Positions 8,532-18,426 of a stretch of 64,000 bases of DNA are shown here, piece by piece. The stretch lies in NCBI GenBank assembly GCA_022601195.1, contig JAHZIX010000045.1:372001-436000 (forward strand), in the 5' to 3' direction. The stretch's first letter is position 1. The number at the start of each line of letters is the position of its first letter. Under the pieces are notes generated by a model. It searched no databases. It was not told the DNA's origin and saw only the letters and a program-made list of their open reading frames with translations. The stretch is from Deltaproteobacteria bacterium. GTDB lineage: Bacteria; Acidobacteriota; Thermoanaerobaculia; Multivoradales; JAHZIX01. A program made the translations under genes and the position numbers.

Positions 8532-9587
8532 TTGCTTCAGGAACTCTCTCTAAGTACCTTTCGTAACCTCGAAAATCTCCGTTGGCAGCCCTCAAAAGGG
8601 AGTCACCTTCTTCTGGGTGGTAATGGAGCGGGAAAGACCAGCCTCTTAGAAGCGGTCTATCTGCTGTCAACGACTCGCAGCTTTCGCACTTCCCGCATCA
8701 ACGATTGTTGCCAGCATGGAAGTAGCTCTTTCTCCCTCGAAGGAGAAATCCTAGGGGAATCCCGGGTGCGCCTCGAGACTTCCTGGAAACTTCGCAGCAA
8801 GGTCCGACGCCTCAATGGCAGTGAAGTGGCGCTGGCGAAATACTTGGCGGCGCAACCCATCGTTGCCTGGACCCATGCCGATGCAGATCTTCTCAGTGGG
8901 CCTCCGGAACCACGGCGTCGCTTTCTCGACCGAGGGGTGATGGGAACCCAACCGACTGCCCTCGATCTCTTCGGGCGCTATCGTCGGGTACTGGCGCACA
9001 AACGACACGTCCTACAGCAAGGGCCCCAAGATCTCGAGATTTGGAACGAGATGCTCGCTCCTGTCGCCTTCGAGATGACCGCCTTGCGGGCTCGGTACGT
9101 AACCAAACTAGCTAGAAGTTTGGAGGAGGTACTTCAGCTCTGTTCGTTCCCTTTTCCGGCGATCACGGTGCACTACCGCCCATCCCTCAATGAGGTGCAG
9201 AGCCAAGAGGACGTATTAGCGGCCCTGAGGGCGTTGGAAGGAGAGGAAAAACGTCGGCAACGCCCGTTGCTCGGACCTCAACGGGACGACCTCGAAGTCG
9301 TTTGGGACGACCACTCTCTGCGTCGAGTTGCCTCCCAGGGAGAACGGAAGGCAATCGGTCTGGCTCTGGCTGCTGCCCATGGGAAAGTTCTGGAGCAAGG
9401 GGGAGTCAAACCTATCTACCTTCTTGACGATGCCGACGCTGAGCTGGCCAAAGATACCCTCGAAGCCGTGTGGAAGGCCTTCTACGGAGTCGAACAGGTC
9501 TTTGCCAGCTCCAATCGACCGGAAGTATGGGACTCGATTCCTTTCGCTAAGACCTGGACCCTAAGGTTGGGGCAGATTTCTGTTTGA
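8532..9587 (+). CDS. recF: DNA replication and repair protein RecF
   Basis: RecF is an SMC-like ABC ATPase that directs RecOR/RecA to gaps. Seen are the Walker A GGNGAGKTSLLEAVYLL, the arm region with LLSGPPEPRRRFLDRG, the signature region QGERKAIGLALAAA and Walker B PIYLLDDADAELA. The frame is open from an ATG at 8439 inside dnaN, but the family usually begins just before LxxLSLxxFRNL; the TTG at 8532 gives MLQELSLSTFRNL and 351 aa, the usual length, so I prefer it. No strong ribosome-binding site is visible for either start, consistent with coupling to dnaN. The canonical Asp-Glu of Walker B reads DDAD here, a small departure. Confidence 0.92.
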   Translation: MLQELSLSTFRNLENLRWQPSKGSHLLLGGNGAGKTSLLEAVYLLSTTRSFRTSRINDCCQHGSSSFSLEGEILGESRVRLETSWKLRSKVRRLNGSEVALAKYLAAQPIVAWTHADADLLSGPPEPRRRFLDRGVMGTQPTALDLFGRYRRVLAHKRHVLQQGPQDLEIWNEMLAPVAFEMTALRARYVTKLARSLEEVLQLCSFPFPAITVHYRPSLNEVQSQEDVLAALRALEGEEKRRQRPLLGPQRDDLEVVWDDHSLRRVASQGERKAIGLALAAAHGKVLEQGGVKPIYLLDDADAELAKDTLEAVWKAFYGVEQVFASSNRPEVWDSIPFAKTWTLRLGQISV

Positions 9588-9845
9588 GAGACCCTCGCTA
9601 ACCCCTCTGAGGAGCCCCGACAGCGCTTTACCAGGTCGCCCGTAAGATGTTGAAAGCATTGACACCTAGACCCTGCTTCAGTAGCTCGTAAATCGGCTCC
9701 TTTTCTGCTACCATAGCTAAGCCTGAGCCCTTCGTCCGGAGAGAGCCCGGGCCCGGCAAGAACAGATCCAGCGAGAAGAAGTCAGCGACGATAAACGTGC
9801 GCTGAGTGCGCCGAGCCTCGGCGTGACTATTGGAGACCTGATGGT

Positions 9846-12266
9846 TTGACCGAAGTAGCAAATTCTCCCGAATACACGGCAGACAGCATCAAAGTCCTGA
9901 AAGGACTCGAGGCGGTGCGCAAGCGGCCAGGGATGTACATCGGGGATACCGATGACTCCTCCGGTTTGCATCACATGGTCTTCGAGTTGGTGGACAACTC
10001 CATCGACGAAGCACAGGCAGGCTATGCATCTCAAGTCTCGGTGGTCATCCATAGCGACAACACGGTTACCGTCGAGGATGATGGTCGAGGCATTCCCGTT
10101 GGCCTCCACAAAAGCGAGGGCCGATCAGCTGCAGAAGTCATCATGACCGAGCTGCACTCCGGCGGAAAATTCGATCACAACTCGTACAAGGTATCTGGAG
10201 GCCTACACGGCGTAGGCGTGTCGGTGGTCAACGCCTTGTCCGACAATCTCGAGTTGGAGATCAAGCGAGACGGCAAAGTTTGGTATCAAACCTACTCGAA
10301 AGGCATTCCCGAAGCTTCCATCAAGGCCCTTGGCAAGACGACCAAGACCGGAACCAAGGTGCGCTTCAAACCAGACGGTTCCATCTTCACCGTCTTGGAA
10401 TTCAACTACGACCTCCTAGCCCAACGGCTGCGGGAGATGTCGTTCCTCAACCGTGGGGTTCACATCGATCTGGTTGATGAGCGCACGGACCGGAAAGTAG
10501 AGTTCTCCTACGCGGGGGGAATCAAGAGTTTCGTCGAGCATCTCAACCGAAATAAGACCGCCCTGCACCCAGAACCAATCTTCCTCGAGGAAGTCCGCAA
10601 CGAAGGTTCCGGCGCCGAGACCGTTGAACTGGCGCTGCAGTGGAACGACGCCTATCAGGAACAGATTTTCTGCTTCACCAACACCATCAAAAACAGAGAT
10701 GGTGGAACCCATATGAGCGGTTTCAAGGCGGCGCTGACACGTACCCTGAACAACTACGCCGCAGCGACCGGGCTGAACAAGAATCTCAAAGAAAATTTGA
10801 GTGGAGACGATGTCCGGGAAGGTCTGACGGCGGTGGTCTCGGTCCGCATTCAGGATCCGAAATTCTCCAGTCAAACAAAGGACAAATTGGTTTCGTCCGA
10901 GGTGAAGGGCTGGGTAGAACAAACGGTCAACGAGGGCCTTGGCAGCTTCTTGGAAGAGAATCCAAAAATCGCCCGCCGAATCCTCGAAAAGTGTGTCGAC
11001 GCGGCTCGGGCCCGAGAAGCAGCTCGGAAGGCAAGGGAGTTAACCCGCCGTAAAGGTGTCTTGGACTCGTCAAACCTTCCCGGAAAGCTAGCAGATTGCT
11101 CGGAACGCAACCCGGAGCTCTCTGAGCTCTTCCTGGTCGAGGGAGATTCCGCCGGTGGTTCCGCTAAGCAGGGACGAGATCGTCAGTTTCAGGCGATCCT
11201 TCCCCTCAAGGGAAAAATTCTCAACGTCGAAAAGGCGCGTTTCGAGAAAATGCTCTCTTCCGACGAAATCAAGATCCTCATCACTGCTCTAGGAACGGGC
11301 ATCGGCAAGGAAGACTTCGATGTGGCTAAGCTGCGGTATCACCGGCTGATCATCATGTGTGATGCCGACGTGGATGGCAGCCACATTAGAACCTTGATTC
11401 TCACCTTCTTTTTTCGCCAGATGAGGGAGATCATCGACCGGGGCTACCTGTACATAGCCCAGCCCCCCCTCTACAAGCTGAGCCAGGGAAAGCGGCAGGT
11501 CTACCTCAAGGATGACGAAGAGTTCCAGAAGTACTTGATCGAGCGCATTCGGGAAGGCTGGGCTCTACGTCTCGATGGGGAGGATGGAGAGCCCCTAACT
11601 GGAGGTCGTCTCAGCCAATTCATCGAGAATGTGGAGAGCTTTCGAGTCAACCTGAATAGGCTGATTTCCCGTGGCTACCCAGGTGAAGCCATCAAGATAG
11701 CCCTAGGTGAAGGCCTCAAAACCAAGGCGGCTCTCTCCGACCACGACAAACTTGCCGCAGTCGCCAAGAAGCTCGAAGAGAATGGTTTCCTCGAGGTTCA
11801 GATTACCGCCGACGAGGAACATGGCACTGGAGGCATCGCCTTCGTTAGTAGGCGGGATGGTGTCGACAGAAGCACCAACCTGGACTGGCACCTACTGTCA
11901 GCTGCCGAGTTTGGTGCCCTAGGAAAGAACGAAGATGGATTGGCCACCCTTGAAAACGAGGGATTTCACCTGACCAAAGGAGAAACGACCCACCTTTTCG
12001 AAACCGCCGATGCGGCTTTGGACCATCTCTACGGAGACGCCAAGAAAGGTATGTCGATCCAGCGCTACAAGGGTTTGGGTGAAATGAATCCCGACCAGCT
12101 TTGGGAAACGACCATGGACCCAACTCGCCGGAGGCTTCTCCAGGTGAAGATCGATGACGATATCGGCGCAGACGAGATCTTTACAGTGTTGATGGGAGAC
12201 CACGTGGAACCTCGACGAAACTTCATTGAAGAGAACGCCCTATCCGTTCGAAATCTCGATATTTGA
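9846..12266 (+). CDS. gyrB: DNA gyrase subunit B
   Basis: GyrB is the ATPase half of gyrase. The 806-aa protein has the GHKL ATPase (VDNSIDEAQAG, DDGRGIPV, GGLHGVGVSVVNALS), a transducer domain, and the Toprim metal site (EGDSAGGSAKQGRDRQ near residue 431 and CDADVDGSHIRTL near 505), then IQRYKGLGEMNPDQLWETTM near the C-terminus. It is the long form, like E. coli (804 aa), with an extra domain of about 160 residues between Toprim and the tail (near 565-730). The start is TTG at 9846, ten bases after GGAG; the ATG at 9841 is out of frame. A 258-bp spacer separates it from recF. Confidence 0.97.
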   Translation: MTEVANSPEYTADSIKVLKGLEAVRKRPGMYIGDTDDSSGLHHMVFELVDNSIDEAQAGYASQVSVVIHSDNTVTVEDDGRGIPVGLHKSEGRSAAEVIMTELHSGGKFDHNSYKVSGGLHGVGVSVVNALSDNLELEIKRDGKVWYQTYSKGIPEASIKALGKTTKTGTKVRFKPDGSIFTVLEFNYDLLAQRLREMSFLNRGVHIDLVDERTDRKVEFSYAGGIKSFVEHLNRNKTALHPEPIFLEEVRNEGSGAETVELALQWNDAYQEQIFCFTNTIKNRDGGTHMSGFKAALTRTLNNYAAATGLNKNLKENLSGDDVREGLTAVVSVRIQDPKFSSQTKDKLVSSEVKGWVEQTVNEGLGSFLEENPKIARRILEKCVDAARAREAARKARELTRRKGVLDSSNLPGKLADCSERNPELSELFLVEGDSAGGSAKQGRDRQFQAILPLKGKILNVEKARFEKMLSSDEIKILITALGTGIGKEDFDVAKLRYHRLIIMCDADVDGSHIRTLILTFFFRQMREIIDRGYLYIAQPPLYKLSQGKRQVYLKDDEEFQKYLIERIREGWALRLDGEDGEPLTGGRLSQFIENVESFRVNLNRLISRGYPGEAIKIALGEGLKTKAALSDHDKLAAVAKKLEENGFLEVQITADEEHGTGGIAFVSRRDGVDRSTNLDWHLLSAAEFGALGKNEDGLATLENEGFHLTKGETTHLFETADAALDHLYGDAKKGMSIQRYKGLGEMNPDQLWETTMDPTRRRLLQVKIDDDIGADEIFTVLMGDHVEPRRNFIEENALSVRNLDI

Positions 12267-12459
12267 AGCGCGCTTTCGTCTACGGAGACGAGCCCATGGA
12301 TTGAGATCGAAGGGCTGGAACTGGTCAAGCTCAAGACGGTGGAAGCAAAACCCATCTTCTCCCTGAGATTCGCCGAAGGAGGCACGGGAAGTCCCATCTG
12401 AGCCTCGACCAAGATTTGCCACTGCGACTCACCAAGAGAGAAATGTCCAAAGGAACACT

Positions 12460-14997
12460 ATGAGCGAAGAGGAAACGAGACCACCGCACGACGTCCCCAT
12501 TCCGGTAGACATCGAAGCGGAGATGAAGCGCAGCTACATCGATTACGCCATGAGCGTCATCATTGGCCGCGCTCTTCCCGACGTTCGGGATGGCCTCAAG
12601 CCTGTGCATCGCCGGGTCCTTTATGGGATGTGGGAAAGCGGCAATACCGCGAGTAAGGCCTACAAGAAATCGGCTCGCATCGTCGGTGAGGTCATGGGTA
12701 AGTACCACCCTCATGGCGATTCCGCGATCTACGACACCGTGGTCCGACTGGCTCAAGATTTCGCAATGCGCTTTCCTTTGGTGGATGGGCAGGGAAATTT
12801 TGGATCCATTGATGGCGACAATCCGGCAGCCATGCGTTACACGGAAATTCGCCTCACCCGTCTTGCCGAGGAGATGCTCAAAGAAGACATCGACAAAGAG
12901 ACTGTCGATTGGGTGGAAAACTATGACGGCTCAGAATCAGAGCCTTCGGTTCTTCCTGCTCGGATCCCAAATCTCCTCGTCAACGGTGCCTCAGGTATTG
13001 CGGTCGGTATGGCAACGAACATCCCGCCGCACAATCTGTCGGAGATCATCGCTGGTCTCAACCTTCTCATGGACAACCCCGATGCCCCTCTGGAAGAACT
13101 CATAGAGCTGATTCCCGGTCCAGACTTTCCAACCGCAGGTGTCATTTTTGGCCTCGAAGGAATTCGATCGGCCTACGCCACTGGCCGAGGAATCGTGAAG
13201 GTTCGAGCTCAGGCGATCATCGAGGAAATCGGTGGTTCCAATGACCGCCAGGCGATCATCGTCACCGAATTGCCCTACCAAGTGAACAAGGCGCGCCTTC
13301 TCGAGCGCATTGCCGACCTAGTGAAGGAAAAGAGGGTCGAAGGAATCACCGACCTCAGAGATGAGTCGGATCGCCAGGGAATTCGGGTCGTCATCGAGTT
13401 GCGTAGGGGAGAAATTCCCCAGATTATTCTCAATACCCTGTTCAAGCTCACCCAGATGCAGACCACCTTTGGGATGAATCTTCTCGCCATTGTCGACAAC
13501 CAACCGCGGTTGTTGAGTTTGCGAGAAATGCTGGTTCATTTCTTGAACCACCGTAAGACGGTGATCATTCGACGTACTCGGTTTGACCTCAAGAAGGCGG
13601 AACATCGCGCCCACATTCTCGAAGGCATTCTCAAAGCTCTTGACGCCATCGACGAGATCATCGCCACCATTCGAGCTAGCCAAACACCCGCCGAAGCTCG
13701 GCAAAGATTGATGAGCGGCTTTGCTCTTAGCGAGATCCAGTCCCAGGCCATCCTCGACATGCGCTTGCAGAAGCTCACCGGCCTGGAGCGCGAGAAGGTG
13801 GTTGCTGAGTACCGAGAAGTGATGGCGCTGATCGAAAGGCTGCGTTCCATCCTAGGCTCTGATCAGCTCGTGCTGCAGGAAATCCGCCGCGAGCTCAACC
13901 AAATCGAAGAGGTCTACGGCAATCAGCGGCGTACAGAGATCCTGCCCTTCGAGGGAGAGATCACCATCGAGGACATGATCGCTGATGAGGATATGGTGAT
14001 TACCGTAACCCGTAGCGGTTATATCAAGAGGTCTCCTCTAACTTTGTATCGGGCTCAAGCCCGCGGCGGAAAAGGCCGCACGGGAATGGCCACTAAGGAC
14101 AATGACTTCGTCGAGCATCTCTATGTCGCTTCCGCTCACAGCTATGTCTTGGTCTTTACTGAGAGTGGCCGGATCCATTGGTTGAAGGTCCATCAGATAC
14201 CGGAATTCGGGCCTGCGGCGAGAGGTAAAGCCATCGTCAACCTACTAGAGCTCTCTTCGGAGGAGAAAATTGCTACCACCGTAGCGGTACGAGAGTTCTC
14301 AGAAGAGCACAACCTCATCTTCGCTACCGAGCGTGGGGTGATCAAAAAGACAGCCCTCTCTGCCTATAGTAATCCTCGAGTTGGCGGCATCATAGGCATC
14401 AATATCGAGGAGTCGGACCGCCTGCTCGCCGTCCGAGTCACCAATGGTGAGCAAGACATCCTTCTAGCAACGGCCTTTGGTTTGTCGATCCGTTTTCCCG
14501 AGAGCGCCACCCGGCTCATGGGACGCGCAACTCGTGGGGTTCGAGGGGTCGACCTGCGAGAAGGGGATTGTGTCGTTGGAATGGAAGTGCTGGAAACCGA
14601 AGGTACGATCCTCACCGTTAGCGAAAAAGGGTTTGGCAAACGGACGACTCTCGCTGAGTACCGGCGGCAGGGACGCGGAGGAAAAGGAATCATCAATCTC
14701 AAGGTCAGCGAAAAGACCGGTCAGGTGATCGGGGTGAAACAGGTTCTCCCAGACGACGGTGCCATGCTGATCACCCAAGAAGGAAAGATCATTCGCATTG
14801 GAGTCGATGGGGTCAGCGTGATCGGACGTTCCACCCAAGGCGTCAAGCTTATGGATCTCGATGCCAAGGATCGTCTTGTCGCCTTAGCAAAGATTGTGGA
14901 ACGGGACGATGAAGGCGACGAGGCGAGTACTGAGGACGCGATAGACGAGAGCGCAGAGGCCGTCGAGGCCGGAGCCGACGACGAAACCGTCAACTGA
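12460..14997 (+). CDS. gyrA: DNA gyrase subunit A
   Basis: GyrA makes the double-strand break and wraps DNA. The 845-aa protein has the N-terminal breakage-reunion domain with the catalytic Tyr in AAMRYTEIR near residue 127 and a quinolone-region Ser and Asp in HPHGDSAIYDT, the pattern of a susceptible enzyme. The C-terminal beta-pinwheel carries the GyrA box QARGGKG near 533, with a similar GRGGKG in a later blade, which separates gyrase from topoisomerase IV. The tail is a short acidic stretch rich in Asp/Glu, a feature known to tune wrapping in some GyrA proteins. The start ATG has AAAGGA six bases upstream. The spacer to gyrB is 193 bp. Confidence 0.97.
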   Translation: MSEEETRPPHDVPIPVDIEAEMKRSYIDYAMSVIIGRALPDVRDGLKPVHRRVLYGMWESGNTASKAYKKSARIVGEVMGKYHPHGDSAIYDTVVRLAQDFAMRFPLVDGQGNFGSIDGDNPAAMRYTEIRLTRLAEEMLKEDIDKETVDWVENYDGSESEPSVLPARIPNLLVNGASGIAVGMATNIPPHNLSEIIAGLNLLMDNPDAPLEELIELIPGPDFPTAGVIFGLEGIRSAYATGRGIVKVRAQAIIEEIGGSNDRQAIIVTELPYQVNKARLLERIADLVKEKRVEGITDLRDESDRQGIRVVIELRRGEIPQIILNTLFKLTQMQTTFGMNLLAIVDNQPRLLSLREMLVHFLNHRKTVIIRRTRFDLKKAEHRAHILEGILKALDAIDEIIATIRASQTPAEARQRLMSGFALSEIQSQAILDMRLQKLTGLEREKVVAEYREVMALIERLRSILGSDQLVLQEIRRELNQIEEVYGNQRRTEILPFEGEITIEDMIADEDMVITVTRSGYIKRSPLTLYRAQARGGKGRTGMATKDNDFVEHLYVASAHSYVLVFTESGRIHWLKVHQIPEFGPAARGKAIVNLLELSSEEKIATTVAVREFSEEHNLIFATERGVIKKTALSAYSNPRVGGIIGINIEESDRLLAVRVTNGEQDILLATAFGLSIRFPESATRLMGRATRGVRGVDLREGDCVVGMEVLETEGTILTVSEKGFGKRTTLAEYRRQGRGGKGIINLKVSEKTGQVIGVKQVLPDDGAMLITQEGKIIRIGVDGVSVIGRSTQGVKLMDLDAKDRLVALAKIVERDDEGDEASTEDAIDESAEAVEAGADDETVN

Positions 14998-15029
14998 CGA
15001 CCACTCAAAGTAAGAAGGTAGAGAAAACC

Positions 15030-15686
15030 ATGAAGTTCTTCCTCGATACGGCGGATATCGGTGAAATCGAAAAAGGGTTGGCCCTTGGAATGGTAGATGG
15101 GGTCACAACCAATCCAACTCTCATCGCGCGGCAGGGAAAATCTTACCTTCCTACCGTTCGAGAAATCGCCCAATTGGTCCCAGGTCCGGTCAGCGGCGAG
15201 GTGCTCTCTACGGAATTGGATCCCATGCTCGATGAAGCCCATCGGTTGGCGGAGCTGGCAGACAACGTGGTCGTCAAGTTGCCCCTGACTCCACCGGGTC
15301 TGCAGGCTGCTCGGACTCTGACGGAGGAGGGCATTCGTACCAACGTAACCCTCTGCTTCTCTCCAGCTCAAGCACTCTTGGCCGCGAAAGCCGGTGCGAC
15401 CTACATCTCTCCTTTTGTCGGACGTCTGGACGATATCAGTGAAGAAGGAATGGCCCTCATTGAACAAATCGTCACCATCTACGAGCAGTACAGCTTTGAA
15501 ACGCAGGTCCTGGTAGCGTCCGTCCGGCATCCCATGCACGTGGTCGATTCCGCGCTACTGGGCGCCGATGTGGTGACCTTACCTTTCAAAGTTTTGGACA
15601 AGCTCTATGCCCATCCCCTCACCGACAAGGGGTTGGCAGGATTTCTCGCCGACTGGAAGAAGACCGGCCGGAGCTTCGACGACTGA
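15030..15686 (+). CDS. fsa: Transaldolase-like / fructose-6-phosphate aldolase family protein
   Basis: A 218-aa TIM-barrel class I aldolase of the short transaldolase family, which transfers dihydroxyacetone units in the pentose phosphate pathway or cleaves fructose 6-phosphate. Motifs are MKFFLDTADIGEIEK at the N-terminus, DGVTTNPTLI near 28-37, the Schiff-base lysine in NVVVKLPLTPPGL near residue 83, NVTLCFSP near 107 and SPFVGRLDD near 131. The short size and decamer-type motifs fit the FSA/TalC subfamily; telling transaldolase from aldolase activity needs biochemistry. It follows gyrA by 32 bases with AAGAAGG before the ATG. Confidence 0.9.
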   Translation: MKFFLDTADIGEIEKGLALGMVDGVTTNPTLIARQGKSYLPTVREIAQLVPGPVSGEVLSTELDPMLDEAHRLAELADNVVVKLPLTPPGLQAARTLTEEGIRTNVTLCFSPAQALLAAKAGATYISPFVGRLDDISEEGMALIEQIVTIYEQYSFETQVLVASVRHPMHVVDSALLGADVVTLPFKVLDKLYAHPLTDKGLAGFLADWKKTGRSFDD

Positions 15687-15715
15687 GAGATCAACCAAAG
15701 CGCCCCGAGGAGGAG

Positions 15716-16315
15716 GTGGCCTCCTCAGAGGAGAGCGGCCTTCGAAGGACGCCACCCGGGCAGCTCTACCGGATCGCTTGGTTTTTTTACCTAGTGATCG
15801 CCGTCGCAGCTGTATTCTGGTTGGGCCTGGACCCGAAAGCGGCTCCCCAATGTAACGGTTCCGCTCCCTGTTTGGATCTCTTTGTGAATCGCGAGAGCTG
15901 GCCCCTGCATCTCGGTGTGGGAGTGCTTGGAGCTCTAGCGGTGGTGTCATTGTGGGAAATGACCAAGAGAGCTCTTCCTTTGGCGAAGGCCATGGATGAG
16001 CAGTTGATGCATCTGGTAGGACCGCTCACCCCTTCGGAGGCAGCAGCCATCGCCCTGCTTTCGGGCTTTTCAGAAGAGTTTTTCTTTCGCGGAGCGGTCC
16101 AAGGTTCCCTTGGATGGCTGTTTGCAACCATCGCGTTCGCCCTACTCCATACCGGTCCAAGTAACGCTCTCCGCCTTTGGAGCCTCTATGCAGCAGCAGC
16201 AGGTCTCCTGTTTTCAGGCCTGACCCTATGGACCGGAAACCTCCTCGCTCCCATTACTGCTCATATCCTGATCAACGGTATCGGCCTCTGGCGAATGTCT
16301 CGACAGAGCGCTTGA
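15716..16315 (+). CDS. CPBP family intramembrane metalloprotease
   Basis: A 199-aa membrane protein of the CAAX protease/bacteriocin-processing (CPBP) family. Hydrophobic segments lie near residues 22-40, 62-80, 108-118, 130-142 and 155-190. The three motifs expected for these glutamate/metal-dependent intramembrane proteases are all present: SEEFFFRG (EExxxR) near 120, FALLHTGP (FxxxH) near 141 and HILINGIGLW (HxxxN) near 181. The start is GTG at 15716 within an AGGAGGTGG context, whose GGAGGAG also serves as the ribosome-binding site. The substrate is unknown. It lies 29 bases after the transaldolase gene and may be co-transcribed. Confidence 0.85.
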   Translation: MASSEESGLRRTPPGQLYRIAWFFYLVIAVAAVFWLGLDPKAAPQCNGSAPCLDLFVNRESWPLHLGVGVLGALAVVSLWEMTKRALPLAKAMDEQLMHLVGPLTPSEAAAIALLSGFSEEFFFRGAVQGSLGWLFATIAFALLHTGPSNALRLWSLYAAAAGLLFSGLTLWTGNLLAPITAHILINGIGLWRMSRQSA

Positions 16316-16465
16316 GAGCAGCGATCAAGGACCGTCCTCTGGTAGACTGCGAGGACGAGTCAACGGTCACCGGGTGCGAGACCTAGAGGTGTGGAATGGG
16401 CATATCGATAGCCAGAAAACTGGCGCCCCCCACCTTTCGCCTACCGGTATTGAAGGGGGAGTTTC

Positions 16466-17854
16466 ATGGCGACCGACAGTCGTGACGTGCTAGATAGAGT
16501 GGATCGCGATAAAAAAGCGTACTTAGAACAACTTAAGAGCTACCTGCGTATTCCCTCCGTTTCTACCGATCCGTCCTACCGGGACGACGTGCTTGGCTGC
16601 GCTGCTTGGCTGACGGAGCAAATGCGCTCGGCAGGTCTCACTGCAGAGACGATAGAAACCGATGGCTATCCCCTCGTCTATGGCGAGTGGTGCGGCGCGC
16701 CGGGCAAGCCAACCGTACTTTTTTATGGGCATTACGACGTTCAACCTGTCGATCCCATCGAACTTTGGCGCCATCCCCCTTTCGAGCCGACGGAAGAAGG
16801 CGATCGTCTGGTGTGCCGAGGTGCTACCGACGACAAAGGCCAGAGCTTTGCTCATCTCATGGCAGTGGCAGCTATCCTCGAAGAGCGAGGCGAGTTGCCC
16901 GTCAATGTGAAGTTCATCGTCGAGGGAGAGGAAGAATCCGGCGGCGAAGCGATCGAAGCTTTCGTTCGAGAAGACGCAGGAAGGCGCCTCAGCTGCGATT
17001 GTGTGGTGGTTTCCGACTCCTCTATGTACGGCCCTGGTCAACCATCCCTGATTTACGGGCTCAAAGGAATGGCCTACCTCGAGCTCAAAGTGACCGGCCC
17101 GAACCGGGACCTCCACTCGGGAACCTATGGGGGGGTTGTGACCAACCCTCTCAACGCCCTGGCGCAAATCGTTGCTCGACTTCAGGATCCGAAAACCGGA
17201 AAAGTTCAGATCCCGGGCTTCTACGACGACGTGAGACCTTTGGAGGATTGGGAACGCAAAGAATTTGCGGCCCTCCCCTTTGACGAAGATGACTACAAGA
17301 ATGCCATCGGAGTGAAAGAACTGTGGGGCGAGGACGGCTATACCCCAACGGAGCGAGCCTGGGCACGGCCGACCTGCGACGTCAATGGAATCTTCGGAGG
17401 CTATCAGGGTGAAGGAGCCAAGACGGTTCTTCCTTCTTGGGCAGGCCTCAAGATCTCCATGCGTTTGGTGCCCGACCAGGACCCTAAAAAAATTGCTGCG
17501 GCTCTGACCAGCTTCGTTCACGAAGTCGCACCTCCCGGAGTCGAAGTCGAAGTGCACGAGCACCACGGTGCCGACCCCATCCTGGTGAAACTGGAAGGAC
17601 CTATCGTCGACGCAGCTCTTGCGGCTATGGAAGATGTTTGGGGAAAGCGACCGGTCAAGGTGCGGGAAGGGGGTTCCATTCCCATCGTCGCTACATTTGG
17701 TCAGGTCCTCCAAGTGCCGACGCTACTTCTCGGCTTTGGCCTCAAAGACGATGCCCTCCATGCTCCCAACGAGAAATTTAATATCAGTCATTTCTACAAC
17801 GGCATCCGCTCTATCGTTCGGCTCATCGATCGTATGGCAGACATCGAGAATTGA
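16466..17854 (+). CDS. M20 family metallopeptidase (dipeptidase)
   Basis: A 462-aa cytosolic zinc dipeptidase of the ArgE/DapE/CPG2 superfamily, carnosinase-like subgroup. The di-zinc site can be followed: YGHYDVQP (His ligand) near residue 92, GATDDKGQ (bridging Asp) near 124, EGEEESGG (catalytic Glu and Glu ligand) near 158, SDSSMYGPGQPSL (Asp ligand) near 186, and the late His in LHAPNEKF near 431. The inserted dimerisation domain around 200-390 contains the DLHSGTYGG motif. There is no signal peptide. The ATG follows GAAGGGGGAG, a strong ribosome-binding site. The downstream CYTH gene starts at once. Confidence 0.93.
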   Translation: MATDSRDVLDRVDRDKKAYLEQLKSYLRIPSVSTDPSYRDDVLGCAAWLTEQMRSAGLTAETIETDGYPLVYGEWCGAPGKPTVLFYGHYDVQPVDPIELWRHPPFEPTEEGDRLVCRGATDDKGQSFAHLMAVAAILEERGELPVNVKFIVEGEEESGGEAIEAFVREDAGRRLSCDCVVVSDSSMYGPGQPSLIYGLKGMAYLELKVTGPNRDLHSGTYGGVVTNPLNALAQIVARLQDPKTGKVQIPGFYDDVRPLEDWERKEFAALPFDEDDYKNAIGVKELWGEDGYTPTERAWARPTCDVNGIFGGYQGEGAKTVLPSWAGLKISMRLVPDQDPKKIAAALTSFVHEVAPPGVEVEVHEHHGADPILVKLEGPIVDAALAAMEDVWGKRPVKVREGGSIPIVATFGQVLQVPTLLLGFGLKDDALHAPNEKFNISHFYNGIRSIVRLIDRMADIEN

Positions 17855-17868
17855 CTCCGGGACCCAAA

Positions 17869-18426
17869 ATGAGCACAAGCGACGAACCATCCGTAGAAAA
17901 AGAGCTGAAGTTCTCTCTCGACGAGCTAGAAACCCTTCGGGAGAGGCTCGAGGAGCTCGAAGCCGAAAGGCTGAGCCCTTCTGCCTTCGAAGATAATTGG
18001 GTTCTCGATCGGGCAGGAGAGCTCAAAGCAGAAGGCTGCATCCTGCGCCTTAGGAAAGACGGTCAAGGGGCTGTCGTCACCTTTAAGGGTCCGCCAACCT
18101 TTGAGGGGAGTGTCAAAGTTCGGGTAGAGAACGAGAGCCGAGTCGACGACTTGGAACAGTTGCGGCAGGTGTTCGAGCACTTGGGGTACCGTACTGTGCG
18201 TCGGTACCAGAAGATGCGGGAAGAATGGCAATTGGGTGGGGTTACTATCGCCCTAGACCGCACTCCTATCGGCGACTTTGCGGAATTCGAGGGCGGTGGC
18301 GCGGCAACCGTTGCTCGGCGCTGTGGTTTCACTCCCGACCTAGCGGAACGTAGGACCTACTTAGGAATCTACGACGATCATCTGGCGAAGAACCCAGAAT
18401 TGCCGCGAGATATGGTCTTCCCGTGA
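17869..18426 (+). CDS. CYTH domain protein
   Basis: A 185-aa CYTH (CyaB/thiamine triphosphatase) family protein, a tunnel-fold enzyme that binds triphosphates with divalent metal. The hallmark EKELKF (ExExK) is near residues 7-12, followed by alternating charged strands ILRLRKDG, AVVTFKGP, VKVRVENESR, YQKMREEW, IALDRTPIGDFAEFEG. Substrate (ATP, ThTP, inorganic triphosphate) is not predictable. The frame opens at a TTG at 17851 that overlaps the peptidase stop; I chose the ATG at 17869. The stop overlaps the GTG of the next gene (GTGA), indicating coupling with the nucleotidyltransferase. Confidence 0.85.
   Translation: MSTSDEPSVEKELKFSLDELETLRERLEELEAERLSPSAFEDNWVLDRAGELKAEGCILRLRKDGQGAVVTFKGPPTFEGSVKVRVENESRVDDLEQLRQVFEHLGYRTVRRYQKMREEWQLGGVTIALDRTPIGDFAEFEGGGAATVARRCGFTPDLAERRTYLGIYDDHLAKNPELPRDMVFP

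Noticed and set aside
12460..14997. Topoisomerase IV subunit A (ParC)
   Set aside because: The GyrA box QARGGKG, full C-terminal pinwheel and location next to gyrB favour gyrase.
16523..17713. 396-codon open frame on the minus strand
   Set aside because: It is antisense to the M20 peptidase, which has full family motifs; the frame is a codon-bias mirror with no recognisable protein.
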